A stretch of DNA of 64,000 bases from Haliotispira sp965263485 (GTDB lineage Bacteria > Spirochaetota > Spirochaetia > SP-2023): the NCBI GenBank assembly GCA_965263485.1, contig CBDHHO010000001.1, forward strand, positions 372,001-436,000, in the 5' to 3' direction. Below are positions 26,841-36,506 of this stretch, in pieces; positions within the stretch are counted from its first letter, which is position 1; the number at the start of each line of letters is the position of its first letter. Made by a program: the position numbers and the translations under genes. Under the pieces are notes generated by a model that saw only the letters and a program-made list of their open reading frames with translations, was not told the DNA's origin and did not search any database.

Positions 26841-29627
26841 ATGACAGATGAATGGAATTTCCCGGGAAGCAAATGGTGGAAGTTTGATTTCCACACACAT
26901 ACACCGGCATCGGACGATTACGGTCGGGGTGATGAATCCTTCAAGAGTATCAAACCTGAAGCATGGCTCCAGAAAGCTATGGAATCGGGTCTGGACTGTG
27001 TGGTGGTAACCGATCACAACTCGGGTGCCTGGATTGATGATTTGAAGGCCAGGAACGAGGAGCTTCGAGACCGTGACACAAAGCCCGGTTGGTACAGGGA
27101 GCTGACCATTTTCCCGGGGCTTGAGATTACGGTTGCCAATAGCAGCAGCCGAGTTCATTTGCTCGCGGTTTTTGACCCCAGTTGCGATAGCCAAACAGTG
27201 ACTGGCGTTCTGGGTTCATGCGGTATCACTTCCGGGTATGGTGATGACAAGAACACATCCACGACCACGGGGTTTGTCGAGACAGTTCGAAAAGTTACCG
27301 AGGCAAACGGTGTTGCCATTCCTGCTCATATCGACGGCTCTAAAGGGTTGCTTGAGGGTATCACTGCCCTAACGCCTGAACTAGAAAAAAGCCTGAAAGC
27401 TGTATCGGCCGCAGAGTTTTGCGATCTTCATAAATTCGACAACGCAGAACCAACCTTGAAAAAGGCGGTTAACCGCCTTGCAAAAGTGGCTGGGTCCGAT
27501 GCCCATAAACCAGACGACATAGGGAAGCATTTCAGTTGGCTCAAGATGAGTCGACCTTCTATCGAGGGTCTGCGGCTGGCATTACTGGATCATGAGTTTT
27601 GCGTAAAGAACCAACCCGAAACTCCTAATCGCCTGCCGGATATCTTCCTGTCGAAGCTGACTATCAAAGCCATGCGCCACTGCGGCCGCGTCAGCGACCA
27701 ACCATTCGTCACCCGGCTGCACCCGCATTTCAATGCAGTCATCGGCGGACGAGGAACCGGAAAGTCCACCATTCTCGAATCGATCCGTATCGTTTCCCGC
27801 CGGGATCAGAATCTGGCAACCGAAGCCCCCAGGGTAAAGGATGAACTGGATAAGTTCATGGGACTGTCGCAAAACAAAGGCGTCATGCTGAATGGCACGG
27901 AAATTCTGCTGGAGCTTCACCGACGAGGCAAGAATTACCAACTGCGCTGGAGATTTGACGGCCAGGGGGCGGTGTTGGAGGAAGAAGCCAACGGTGCTTG
28001 GCAAGAAATCGAAGCCGGTGACCTTATAGAGCGGTTTCCGGTAAGCATTTTCAGCCAAAAACAGATCAACGAACTCGCATCGAATCCGCGAGGACTTTTG
28101 GAGATTGTCGACCGTTCACCAGAGGTGGATCGGGCGGAATGGAAGTCTCGCTGGGAAAGCGTGAAGAGTCAGTTCCTTCAATTGAGGGAACGAAGAAGAG
28201 AGCTCTTACGGCAACTGGATGGCGAGAAGCAAATCCGCGTAAAGCTGGGGGACGTTGAGAATGATCTGAAACAATACGAAGAAAAAGGTCATGGTGAGGT
28301 ACTGAAACAGTATCAGAAGCGCAGTCAACAAAAGAACGGCCTTCCCGATGACCAGCTTTTTGATGACCTCTCGTCTGGCATAAGAGAGCTGGCATCCAAC
28401 GCGGGGCTGTCCGACTTTCCTGCACATTTATTCGACGAGCAGGATGACACCACTGCCGAGATCCAGGCGATTCACGAACAAACAGCGCAAGAGCTGGAAA
28501 AGGTCAGTGAAACGCTTGGCAAACTCGCCGATAGCGTTGATGCGCTAAAGACCCAAAAGGCTGAAGACATTTCCTCAAGCAAGTGGCACCAGGCGGTCCA
28601 GGCAAGCATCGCCGCCTATGATGGGCTGATCAAGGAGTATGAGGAAAAGAAAAGCCCCTTGAGTATTACCCTTTACGGGGAATGGGTACAACAGCGCAAT
28701 CAATTACAGCGGCAATTGATTGCGCTGGATTCCGTCCGCAAGGAAACTGAGTTTGCGGAAAAGCAGATTGAAGAATCCCTCGCCAGGCTTCAGGAATTAC
28801 GCGTCGAGTTACTCGAAAAAAGAAGAAGCTTCCTTAACCGGGTCATCGGGGCCAGCACTTTTGTGCGCATGGAGTTGGTTCAGTATGGTGACGTAAGCAC
28901 GTCGGAAGAAGAATACCGCTCGTTGCTCAATATTGAAGATGGAAAGTTCGTAAATTCGGTGTACGACCGTGCAAACAAAGAGAGCCTTCTCCGGGAGTTT
29001 AACGAGTGGGAAGAGACTAAAAAAACTGAATCTGATTTACCACAGCTCATTTCGCAAATAAAAGCCAGAACTTTTGATATCGCCAGAGGGCAGGTTTCCG
29101 GGAATCATGGTGCGTTTGATAATCGCTTAAAAAAGGTACTTGAAACACAACCGGCCATTTTCGATCAGCTCGATGCCTGGTGGCCCGAAGATATGCTTCG
29201 GGTAAAGTATTCTAAAGACCCGTCCTCTGGCAAGTTTGATGACCTGGAAAAAGGGTCTGCCGGGCAGAAAGCAGCAGCGATTCTTGCCTTCCTGCTGAGC
29301 CATGGTGACGAACCGTTGATTATCGATCAGCCGGAAGATGATCTGGACAACGCGTTGATCTATGACCTCATCGTCAAACAAATCCATAAAAACAAAAATG
29401 GACGTCAGCTTATCATCGTGACTCACAATCCCAACATCGTCGTAAACGGGGATTCGGAACTAATCCACGTCCTAAAATATGACGGAGGTCAGGTGCAAAT
29501 CGACCGACAAGGCGGCCTTGGGGACTCAAGCATCCGGGAGTCGATCTGCACCATCATGGAGGGCGGTAAAGATGCATTTGACAAGCGCTACGCTCGAATA
29601 AGGGGAGAAAGGTTAAATCATGTTTGA
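26841..29627 (+). CDS. TrlF-family protein: PHP phosphoesterase fused to SMC-like ATPase
   Basis: About 928 residues. The N-terminus is a PHP metal-dependent phosphoesterase (KFDFHTHTPASDDYG and VVVTDHNSG). The remainder is an SMC-like ATPase with Walker A GGRGTGKSTILESI near residue 310, a long coiled coil (about 430-720), KGSAGQKAAAILAFLLS, Walker B LIIDQPEDDLDN and a histidine switch IIVTHNPNIVVNG. This layout matches TrlF-family AAA-like ATPases seen in defence islands. The ATG at 26841 is preceded by GGGAGGGGAA, itself supplied by the repeat sequence at the end of pglX allele 3. It overlaps the next gene by eight bases. Nuclease action on phage nucleic acid is inferred. Confidence 0.85.
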   Translation: MTDEWNFPGSKWWKFDFHTHTPASDDYGRGDESFKSIKPEAWLQKAMESGLDCVVVTDHNSGAWIDDLKARNEELRDRDTKPGWYRELTIFPGLEITVANSSSRVHLLAVFDPSCDSQTVTGVLGSCGITSGYGDDKNTSTTTGFVETVRKVTEANGVAIPAHIDGSKGLLEGITALTPELEKSLKAVSAAEFCDLHKFDNAEPTLKKAVNRLAKVAGSDAHKPDDIGKHFSWLKMSRPSIEGLRLALLDHEFCVKNQPETPNRLPDIFLSKLTIKAMRHCGRVSDQPFVTRLHPHFNAVIGGRGTGKSTILESIRIVSRRDQNLATEAPRVKDELDKFMGLSQNKGVMLNGTEILLELHRRGKNYQLRWRFDGQGAVLEEEANGAWQEIEAGDLIERFPVSIFSQKQINELASNPRGLLEIVDRSPEVDRAEWKSRWESVKSQFLQLRERRRELLRQLDGEKQIRVKLGDVENDLKQYEEKGHGEVLKQYQKRSQQKNGLPDDQLFDDLSSGIRELASNAGLSDFPAHLFDEQDDTTAEIQAIHEQTAQELEKVSETLGKLADSVDALKTQKAEDISSSKWHQAVQASIAAYDGLIKEYEEKKSPLSITLYGEWVQQRNQLQRQLIALDSVRKETEFAEKQIEESLARLQELRVELLEKRRSFLNRVIGASTFVRMELVQYGDVSTSEEEYRSLLNIEDGKFVNSVYDRANKESLLREFNEWEETKKTESDLPQLISQIKARTFDIARGQVSGNHGAFDNRLKKVLETQPAIFDQLDAWWPEDMLRVKYSKDPSSGKFDDLEKGSAGQKAAAILAFLLSHGDEPLIIDQPEDDLDNALIYDLIVKQIHKNKNGRQLIIVTHNPNIVVNGDSELIHVLKYDGGQVQIDRQGGLGDSSIRESICTIMEGGKDAFDKRYARIRGERLNHV

Positions 29628-30876
29628 TACAACAGACGAACTGCTGAAACAAATCCGGTTGGGCGAGGATTCCTCTCTTGAACTAAAGGACCTGAGATAT
29701 AAAGGAACTCAAGTTAATGAACCTCACCGCAACAGGATGGCAGATGAGTTGGCTGCGATGGCAAATACTGCCAACGGCGTATTTGTACTAGGGGTTGATG
29801 ACAAGTCGAGAACGGTCCTCGGCATCCCCGAGGACAAACTGGATATTGTCGAAACTTGGGTAAGCGGGATATGCAACAACCTCATCACTCCTCAGTTTTT
29901 CTGCCGGATTCGGAAAATTCCTGTTGTTACTGATGATGGTGCGGAACGAGTTATTATCAGAGTAGACGTTCCCAAAAGCCTTTATGTACATCATAGCCCT
30001 GGCGGTTATTTTCATAGGGTCGGCAGTTCTAAACGACAGATGACGCCTGATGTGTTAGCCAGACTTTTTCAGCAACGAAGCCAGGCTAGAATTATCCGCT
30101 TTGATGAGCAGTCCGTGACTACCGCGCCCCGGGAATGTATTAATAAAGCCTTGTGGGAAAAGTTCAAAACCGCACTTTCCCCGAACGATGATGAGGAGTT
30201 TTTGCTTAAATTAAAACTCCTAACACAGGATGAAGATGGCAAGATCTGTCCCAGCGTCAGCGGACTATTGATGGCTTGTGAACAACCCAATGATTTTCTC
30301 ACCAATGCCTTCATTCAGGCGGTTGTTTATCGGGGGACGGAACGGAATGCAGCATACCAACTAGACGCAAGAGACATTACGGGGGCTTTGGATGTGCAAA
30401 TCGTCGAAGCCTATAAATTCGTCGAAAAAAACATGAAGGTTCACGCGATTAAGGAGCCTGTAAGACAGGATATCCCGCAGTACGCGATGCAGGCGGTATT
30501 TGAAGCATTGGTGAATGCTGTCGCCCATAGAGACTATTCAATTCAGGGTTCTAAGGTCCGGCTGCACATGTTCTCGGATCGTCTTGAAATTTTTTCACCA
30601 GGGGCAATCCCCAATACAATGACGATTGAGAGTCTCCCTCTTCGACAGGCAGCCCGTAATGAGCTTCTCACCAGCCTGCTCGCACGTTGCCCAATGCCTT
30701 TTGCAGACTTCCCGGGTGATCGCAAATTTCTGATGGATAAGCGAGGCGAAGGAGTCCCCATCATCCTTTCGGAAAGCGAAAAACTCTCAGGACGGCTTCC
30801 TGAGTATCATTTGATCGATGATACCGAACTCCTGTTGACCATATTTGCTAGACACCCGCCCCAGGGAGAAGGCTAA
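29620..30876 (+). CDS. AlbA_2/Schlafen-type ATP-binding protein, second copy
   Basis: This 418-residue protein has an N-terminal AlbA_2 domain (SLELKDLRYKGTQVNEPHRN, MANTANGVFVLGVDDK). A HATPase_c_4-like region follows with FEALVNAVAHRDYSIQGS and LEIFSPGAIPNTM. It belongs to the same broad family as the protein at 12046 but lacks the VTGE repeat linker, and the sequences are only distantly similar. It overlaps trlF by eight bases and ends one base before brxHII, so trlF and this gene probably form a coupled pair inserted in the BREX array. Confidence 0.75.
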   Translation: MFDTTDELLKQIRLGEDSSLELKDLRYKGTQVNEPHRNRMADELAAMANTANGVFVLGVDDKSRTVLGIPEDKLDIVETWVSGICNNLITPQFFCRIRKIPVVTDDGAERVIIRVDVPKSLYVHHSPGGYFHRVGSSKRQMTPDVLARLFQQRSQARIIRFDEQSVTTAPRECINKALWEKFKTALSPNDDEEFLLKLKLLTQDEDGKICPSVSGLLMACEQPNDFLTNAFIQAVVYRGTERNAAYQLDARDITGALDVQIVEAYKFVEKNMKVHAIKEPVRQDIPQYAMQAVFEALVNAVAHRDYSIQGSKVRLHMFSDRLEIFSPGAIPNTMTIESLPLRQAARNELLTSLLARCPMPFADFPGDRKFLMDKRGEGVPIILSESEKLSGRLPEYHLIDDTELLLTIFARHPPQGEG

Positions 30877-30877
30877 T

Positions 30878-33760
30878 TTGATAGTGGATTCTCCTTGGAA
30901 ATACAGCACCATACACAAAAGCGCCTGCAAGGTTGTTGATGAACAGACTTTGTGGGGGCAGACGGTATGCCGCATCTGGTTGCCGAATCAGGATGCAGTT
31001 GTCCGTGTTCCCCAGTCTGACCTACAGCCGTTGTCGAGCGACCGGCATCCGAAGATCGAAAGCCACCGGGTAGCCTATATATCAGCAGCGGCCAAGGTGG
31101 CGGAGGTGCTCGAAGGTTCCACCAGCGCCACCGACGGCCATGTCTTGCTGGCTCCTATGGAGTCCAACGTGATCCCACTACCGCACCAGATTCACGCACT
31201 CTCCCGGGCCATATCCGGCGATCGGGTCCGCTACCTGCTGGCTGATGAGGTCGGCCTTGGAAAGACGATTGAAGCTGGGCTTGTGATGCGCGAGTTGAAA
31301 TTACGCGGCCTGGTACGTCGTACCTTGGTGGTGGCGCCTAAGAGTCTGGCCATGCAGTGGGTGGCTGAAATGGACACCCATTTCAATGAGTCCTTTTCTC
31401 TGGTCAACCCGGGCGATCTGGATGCATTGGAACGCTTGGAACGACCGGGCCAGTATGTTAGCGGGGAAACAGACCACACCAGTGATTACAACCCATGGAT
31501 GCGGTTCCCTCAGGCAATCGTGACGCTGGATGCTGTCAAACCGCTCACACGTCGCAGAGGCTGGTCAAAAGAAAAGATTCAGGCGTACAACCGGAATCGT
31601 TACGAAAGGTTGGTCCAAGGCCAGTGGGATTTGATCGTTGTGGACGAGTCCCACCGAATGGGCGGCAGTACCGATCAGGTGGCCCGTTACAAACTGGGAC
31701 AGGGACTCGCCGAGGCGGCACCGTATCTCCTCCTTTTGTCGGCAACACCGCACCAAGGGAAATCAGATGCTTTTCAGCGCCTGATGAGTTTGCTTGATCC
31801 GATGGCTTTCCCAGATTTGGAAAGCGTGACCTGTGACAGGGTTTCCGATTTTGTCATACGAACTGAAAAGCGCAAAGCGGTGACGGCAGACGGCAAACCG
31901 CTGTTCCGACCGCGCACCACACAGACGCTGGGTGTGGATCTGGAACGGAACCCAGCACAGGTGGCTTTATACGAAGCGGTTACTGACTATGTAAAAGAAG
32001 GCTATAACCGTGCAGTAAAGGACCGTAAGCCGCATATCGGTTTCTTGATGGTTCTTCTGCAGCGAATTGTCACTTCAAGCTCTCACGCCATCCGCTGCAC
32101 ACTGGAGAGAAGGCTGCAGGCGCTGGAAAATTTGCGAGAGACTCACACTTCCCTCAGTGAAGAAGAACTCGAGGACTTCACAGACCTTGACGGCCAGATG
32201 CAGCTGGACCTGCTGGTTGAAGTGGATGAACCAGGCAGAACCAGTGAGATGGGGGAAGTCAATGCGCTGCTGGATCTCGCCCAGGCCGCTGAAATGGCCG
32301 GGCCTGATATCAAAACCGAGGCGCTGATGAACCTCATCTTTCAGCTGCAGGGAGAGGAAAATGACGACCAGCTGAAACTGCTGATTTTTACTGAATTTGT
32401 TCCAACGCAGGCCATGCTGCGAACCTTTCTTGAAGAACGGGGCATCCCTTGTGCCATCTTGAACGGCTCGATGAGCATGGATGAACGATGGATCGCTCAG
32501 CGTGATTTTCGTGATAGTGCCCGGGTTCTTATAGCAACTGACGCCGGTGGCGAGGGTTTGAACCTTCAATTCTGCCATGTGGTGGTTAACTACGATTTAC
32601 CATGGAACCCGATGCGCATTGAACAGCGAATCGGTCGTGTTGACCGTATTGGTCAAAGCAAAATAGTCCGGGCGATAAATTTTGTATATGAAAACTCGGT
32701 TGAAGGCCGGGTGCGGGAAGTGCTTCAAACCAAACTCTCCATCATTCTCGATGAAATGGGTATCGATAAAGCCAACGACATTTTGGATACCTCACTGTCC
32801 GGCGAGATGATCGAAAAGATGATGACGCACGTCATTATGGAGGACGCCGATCCGGATGCTGAGGTCGATCAGACAGTGCAGAATCTTCAGGAAGAGATGC
32901 AGCAGGTTCGAGAGCAATGTGCGGTGTATGGAATTTCTGAAGAGCCGGACTTACCGGCGGCTGAAAAACTGCGCAGTCATCCTCTGCCGCATTGGATAGA
33001 GCAGATGACCACCCATTATCTGCAAACGAAAGAGTGCAAACTGGAAAAGGATCTGCTCGGCTGGAACTTTACATGGCCGGATGGCGAGAAAGTGCAAAGC
33101 GCAGTTTTCCAATCCAGAGACCTTTCATCCGATGGGAACCTCCTGTCGCTTGAAAATGCCCGGATTCGCGGCTTGGCCATGAATCTGCCTCAGTTTATTC
33201 CCGGGCAGCCTTTACCTTGCGTATCCATAAACGGACTCCCTAAAGCCATTTCAGGTCTGTGGGGCCTTTTTGAAATCCGCATGTCTGTGGGGCAACCGGC
33301 TAACTCTCAGATCAGAATTCCCCTGACAAGACGAAGCTACCTCCCGGTTTTCATGAGCAGCGAAGGAAAGCTGTTCATGCCAACCGCAAGACATATCTGG
33401 GACCAGTTGTTAACCAATGATCTCCGAATCGACAGCCTGAAAGACACGAATGAGTCCATTGCGGCTGGCGAAAAACTTCTGTCTGCAGCCGAACAGGCCG
33501 GACAGCAACTTTTTAATACGATGCAGGAAGCTCATTTTTCAGCAGTGGCCCGTGAAGAAGAGCGCGGCATGATTGCCTTTGCATCACGCCGTAAAGCCAT
33601 CGACAGGCTGGGACTGCCGGAAGTTCGACAGTTCAGAATGGCCCGTCTGGATGAAGATGAATCTCAATGGCGCAGCGAGCTTAAATCCGCCCGGCAGATA
33701 GTACCGGAGATGCGGTCGCTGTTGATGTTGAATATTGGAAATGGAGGTGTTTGTGAGTAG
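30878..33760 (+). CDS. brxHII: BREX type 3 SNF2-like helicase BrxHII
   Basis: About 960 residues. It is a superfamily 2 helicase/translocase with LLADEVGLGKTIEAGLV (Walker A), VVDESHRM (DExH), LLSATPHQGKSDAF (motif III) and DAGGEGLNLQFCHVV with IEQRIGRVDRIGQ (motifs V and VI). Type 3 BREX operons place this helicase between pglX and pglZ, as here. The annotated start is the TTG at 30878, five bases after GGGAGAAGG; a GTG at 30884 is an alternative, and further upstream the frame only overlaps the preceding gene. Its first ~400 bp are duplicated at 24545. It overlaps pglZ by eight bases. Confidence 0.88.
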   Translation: MIVDSPWKYSTIHKSACKVVDEQTLWGQTVCRIWLPNQDAVVRVPQSDLQPLSSDRHPKIESHRVAYISAAAKVAEVLEGSTSATDGHVLLAPMESNVIPLPHQIHALSRAISGDRVRYLLADEVGLGKTIEAGLVMRELKLRGLVRRTLVVAPKSLAMQWVAEMDTHFNESFSLVNPGDLDALERLERPGQYVSGETDHTSDYNPWMRFPQAIVTLDAVKPLTRRRGWSKEKIQAYNRNRYERLVQGQWDLIVVDESHRMGGSTDQVARYKLGQGLAEAAPYLLLLSATPHQGKSDAFQRLMSLLDPMAFPDLESVTCDRVSDFVIRTEKRKAVTADGKPLFRPRTTQTLGVDLERNPAQVALYEAVTDYVKEGYNRAVKDRKPHIGFLMVLLQRIVTSSSHAIRCTLERRLQALENLRETHTSLSEEELEDFTDLDGQMQLDLLVEVDEPGRTSEMGEVNALLDLAQAAEMAGPDIKTEALMNLIFQLQGEENDDQLKLLIFTEFVPTQAMLRTFLEERGIPCAILNGSMSMDERWIAQRDFRDSARVLIATDAGGEGLNLQFCHVVVNYDLPWNPMRIEQRIGRVDRIGQSKIVRAINFVYENSVEGRVREVLQTKLSIILDEMGIDKANDILDTSLSGEMIEKMMTHVIMEDADPDAEVDQTVQNLQEEMQQVREQCAVYGISEEPDLPAAEKLRSHPLPHWIEQMTTHYLQTKECKLEKDLLGWNFTWPDGEKVQSAVFQSRDLSSDGNLLSLENARIRGLAMNLPQFIPGQPLPCVSINGLPKAISGLWGLFEIRMSVGQPANSQIRIPLTRRSYLPVFMSSEGKLFMPTARHIWDQLLTNDLRIDSLKDTNESIAAGEKLLSAAEQAGQQLFNTMQEAHFSAVAREEERGMIAFASRRKAIDRLGLPEVRQFRMARLDEDESQWRSELKSARQIVPEMRSLLMLNIGNGGVCE

Positions 33761-35747
33761 CTGGCGAAACACCATCCTTAAAGATTTTGTACCGAATGTC
33801 GCCAAACTGACGCTGGTATCTGATCCGGATTGCCTGTTGACTGAAGAAAAACTGGCAATGGAGCTGCGGGATCGGGGGTTTGATCTCATTGAGTTTAATG
33901 ACCCGATTGAGTTCAGATATGCCTATGAGTCGAAATATCGATCCATCTGGGATCGGGGCGAACATACCGACCTGGTAGTGATCCTGAGATTGCAGGATGC
34001 GGAATTGGCAGCCTTGCCTTATGACTTGCTGCAGGCCGGAAGAAAGCTGTCTTTCAGTTTGGGAGATCTTTTCCCCAACATGAGTTATCCCGTTGTTGAG
34101 CAGCTTGATCGCAGCCTGCTGGACTCACTGTTTGATGCTCAAAAGAAAACATCCCCAGACCGCATGGGCGACAACGCCACCAAGGACTTTATCCTTCGGC
34201 ATGTATTTGGAGTGGCAGCGGAACTCATTTCCACAGAGGTAGAGCTTCTTCGTTTTCTATTGCGATTGCATTACGGAAGTCTGGCAATCCCCTCGATGCT
34301 GGCAAACAGGTTGGTTGAGGTATTTGAAAACAGTGGCAGTTTTAAAGGCTGGAGTCTGTCTCAAATCATTCCGGATGCCGAACAGTTCTTTGCATTCATT
34401 CAGGAACGCTGGGCCATCTTCCTTGAAAACCTGAATCAAGCAAATCAGGTCAAAGAAGATTCAGAAGCCTACGGCTTAAAAGTCCAAGGGCCTGTGACAC
34501 TTCCGTTCGACCATCAGGATATACGGGTTTATATCGATAATTTATTTGTCGAGGGGAAACTTACACCGGTCGACTTGCCCGGCATAGAGTTAGCCAAAGA
34601 CTCGTGGATTTTAAGCGGCATCTCAGCTGCCAAATCAGATGCCGAGGAGCTCAGAATTTCCCGACTCTTTGAGATTGTTGATGCCGCCGACTTATCAATG
34701 GATTCGAGATACACTTACTGGATTGCGTTCGCCATGAAATGGGCGGAGCTTTCAGCGCTTATACATACGGCGAGCAATATTGAGCATAAAACGCGTTATG
34801 GTGAAATAGGTCAAAGGCTGAATGGCCTCTTTGCCGATTGGTTGGAAACGCATTATGCCAGCCTGATAAACCTGCCGCCTTCAACTCCGGCAATGTTGCA
34901 CCACGTCCCGCGACATCTGGCTCGATACATTGAAGATCAAAAGAGCAAAAAGGTCGCATTAGTGGTTATAGATGGTCTTTCGCTGGATCAGTGGGTAACG
35001 GTTCGAAACATAATCCAGAAAAGAAACAGCAACCTTGTCCTGCGAGAATCTGCAACGTTCGCATGGATACCAACACTCACATCTGTTTCACGACAAGCCA
35101 TATTTTCAGGCAAGCCGCCGATCTATTTCCCGTCTTCCATCAACTCCACAAACAGCGAAGAGAAGCTGTGGAAACAATTTTGGCAAGGCCATGACGTTTC
35201 GAAGCTGGATATAGCTTATAAGCGCAGTCTCGGAGATGGTGATGCTGAGGCCGCGATGGATAGTTTAATCAATCCGGTAAAAACCAAAGTTGTCGGGCTG
35301 GTGATAGATAAAGTCGATAAGATCATGCATGGGATGCAGCTCGGAGCCGCTGGCATGCATAACCAGATAGATCAATGGTGCCAAGGTGAATACCTGACTT
35401 CTCTGCTTAGATATCTGAGCAACCATGGCTATGAAATCTGGATAACCTCAGACCATGGCAACATAGAATCGATCGGCAAAGGACGACCAACAGAAGGTGC
35501 TATTGCAGAAAGCCGTGGAGAAAGGGTTCGCATATATCCGACACCGGAGCTTCGTTCACAGATCTCTTCGACCTTTACCTTTGCGCGTGAATGGCTGCCG
35601 TCGGGACTGCCTGACGATTACTTCCCATTAGTTGCTACCGGGAATGATGCATTTGTTAATGAGGGCGACTCAATTGTTGGCCATGGAGGTGTTGCTATCG
35701 AAGAAGTTATCGTGCCTCTGATCAAAGTAGAAAGGAGGACACAATAA
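33753..35747 (+). CDS. pglZ: BREX type 3 phosphatase-superfamily protein PglZ
   Basis: About 664 residues. PglZ is the alkaline-phosphatase-superfamily signature component of BREX. The metal-binding motifs VALVVIDGLSLDQW near residue 400 and WITSDHGNIES near residue 565 are intact, as is the distal VGHGGVAIEEVIVPL. The start is the GTG at 33753, supported by GGAGGTG and by overlap with the brxHII stop; the in-frame ATG at 33735 lies inside brxHII. It ends by overlapping the brxA start by one base. Its partner in characterised systems is PglX, and its enzymatic substrate is not settled. Confidence 0.9.
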   Translation: MSSWRNTILKDFVPNVAKLTLVSDPDCLLTEEKLAMELRDRGFDLIEFNDPIEFRYAYESKYRSIWDRGEHTDLVVILRLQDAELAALPYDLLQAGRKLSFSLGDLFPNMSYPVVEQLDRSLLDSLFDAQKKTSPDRMGDNATKDFILRHVFGVAAELISTEVELLRFLLRLHYGSLAIPSMLANRLVEVFENSGSFKGWSLSQIIPDAEQFFAFIQERWAIFLENLNQANQVKEDSEAYGLKVQGPVTLPFDHQDIRVYIDNLFVEGKLTPVDLPGIELAKDSWILSGISAAKSDAEELRISRLFEIVDAADLSMDSRYTYWIAFAMKWAELSALIHTASNIEHKTRYGEIGQRLNGLFADWLETHYASLINLPPSTPAMLHHVPRHLARYIEDQKSKKVALVVIDGLSLDQWVTVRNIIQKRNSNLVLRESATFAWIPTLTSVSRQAIFSGKPPIYFPSSINSTNSEEKLWKQFWQGHDVSKLDIAYKRSLGDGDAEAAMDSLINPVKTKVVGLVIDKVDKIMHGMQLGAAGMHNQIDQWCQGEYLTSLLRYLSNHGYEIWITSDHGNIESIGKGRPTEGAIAESRGERVRIYPTPELRSQISSTFTFAREWLPSGLPDDYFPLVATGNDAFVNEGDSIVGHGGVAIEEVIVPLIKVERRTQ

Positions 35748-36502
35748 TGAGCAAGCGACACGATAAACTGGGCATCAAGCAGACCATTCAAAAACACTGG
35801 ATGGACCATGTCGTTAAGATGATGTTAGCCGGTCTCAAAGAAAAAGAGATTCGAGCTGAATTAGATGAGTTTTTAGCAACTCAAAAACAAAGCGGTGGCA
35901 CTGGTGAGCGAGGCAAAAAAGCGTATGGCATGGCCATCAGTATCCTCGCATCGTGGTTTGCTCCGGACAAAGATTTAATTCCCTTTAGGGATCATGCCCT
36001 TACACTCATTCAGAATGAAAATCCCCGGAACTGGCTTCCATACCACTGGGCGGTGATCTCTGCATCATATCCCTTCTGGTTTAATGTCGCAAAACAGACC
36101 GGCAGGCTTTTCAACCTGCAGGATCAGATCACACAGACCCAAGTGTTCTCCCGGCTCAAAGAGCAGTACGGCGACAGGGAAACGGTGGCCAGGAATGCCC
36201 GGTATGCAATCCGATCTTTTGTTGCATGGGGCGTGTTAGAGGATTCCAAGGTCAAGGGTTGCTATGAACAGTGCAAGCCTACGGCAATCAGTGAACCGAA
36301 CCTCACAATACTTTTATACGAAGCCGCTCTGTATGCTGATAAAGAAGGAAAAGCCGCTCTTGGATTACTGAAAAACAACCCGGCATCCTTCCCGTTCCAA
36401 TTGCCTGTTTTGACTGGCGACTACATCTCGCAGCAGAGCAATACCATTGATGTAGTCCGCTATGGGCTGGATGATGAGCTTTTGAAATTAAAGGATAATT
36501 AG
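35747..36502 (+). CDS. brxA: BREX DUF1819-family protein BrxA
   Basis: This 251-residue protein fits the BrxA/DUF1819 family in size, in its terminal place of a type 3 operon and in its sequence character (NWLPYHWAVISASYPFW; ARNARYAIRSFVAWGVLED). BrxA is a small helical DNA-binding protein required for full BREX activity in other systems. The gene shares one base with pglZ and is followed four bases later by a truncated KAP ATPase gene. With brxF, brxC, pglX, brxHII and pglZ it completes the type 3 gene set. Confidence 0.82.
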   Translation: MSKRHDKLGIKQTIQKHWMDHVVKMMLAGLKEKEIRAELDEFLATQKQSGGTGERGKKAYGMAISILASWFAPDKDLIPFRDHALTLIQNENPRNWLPYHWAVISASYPFWFNVAKQTGRLFNLQDQITQTQVFSRLKEQYGDRETVARNARYAIRSFVAWGVLEDSKVKGCYEQCKPTAISEPNLTILLYEAALYADKEGKAALGLLKNNPASFPFQLPVLTGDYISQQSNTIDVVRYGLDDELLKLKDN

Positions 36503-36506
36503 CCAT

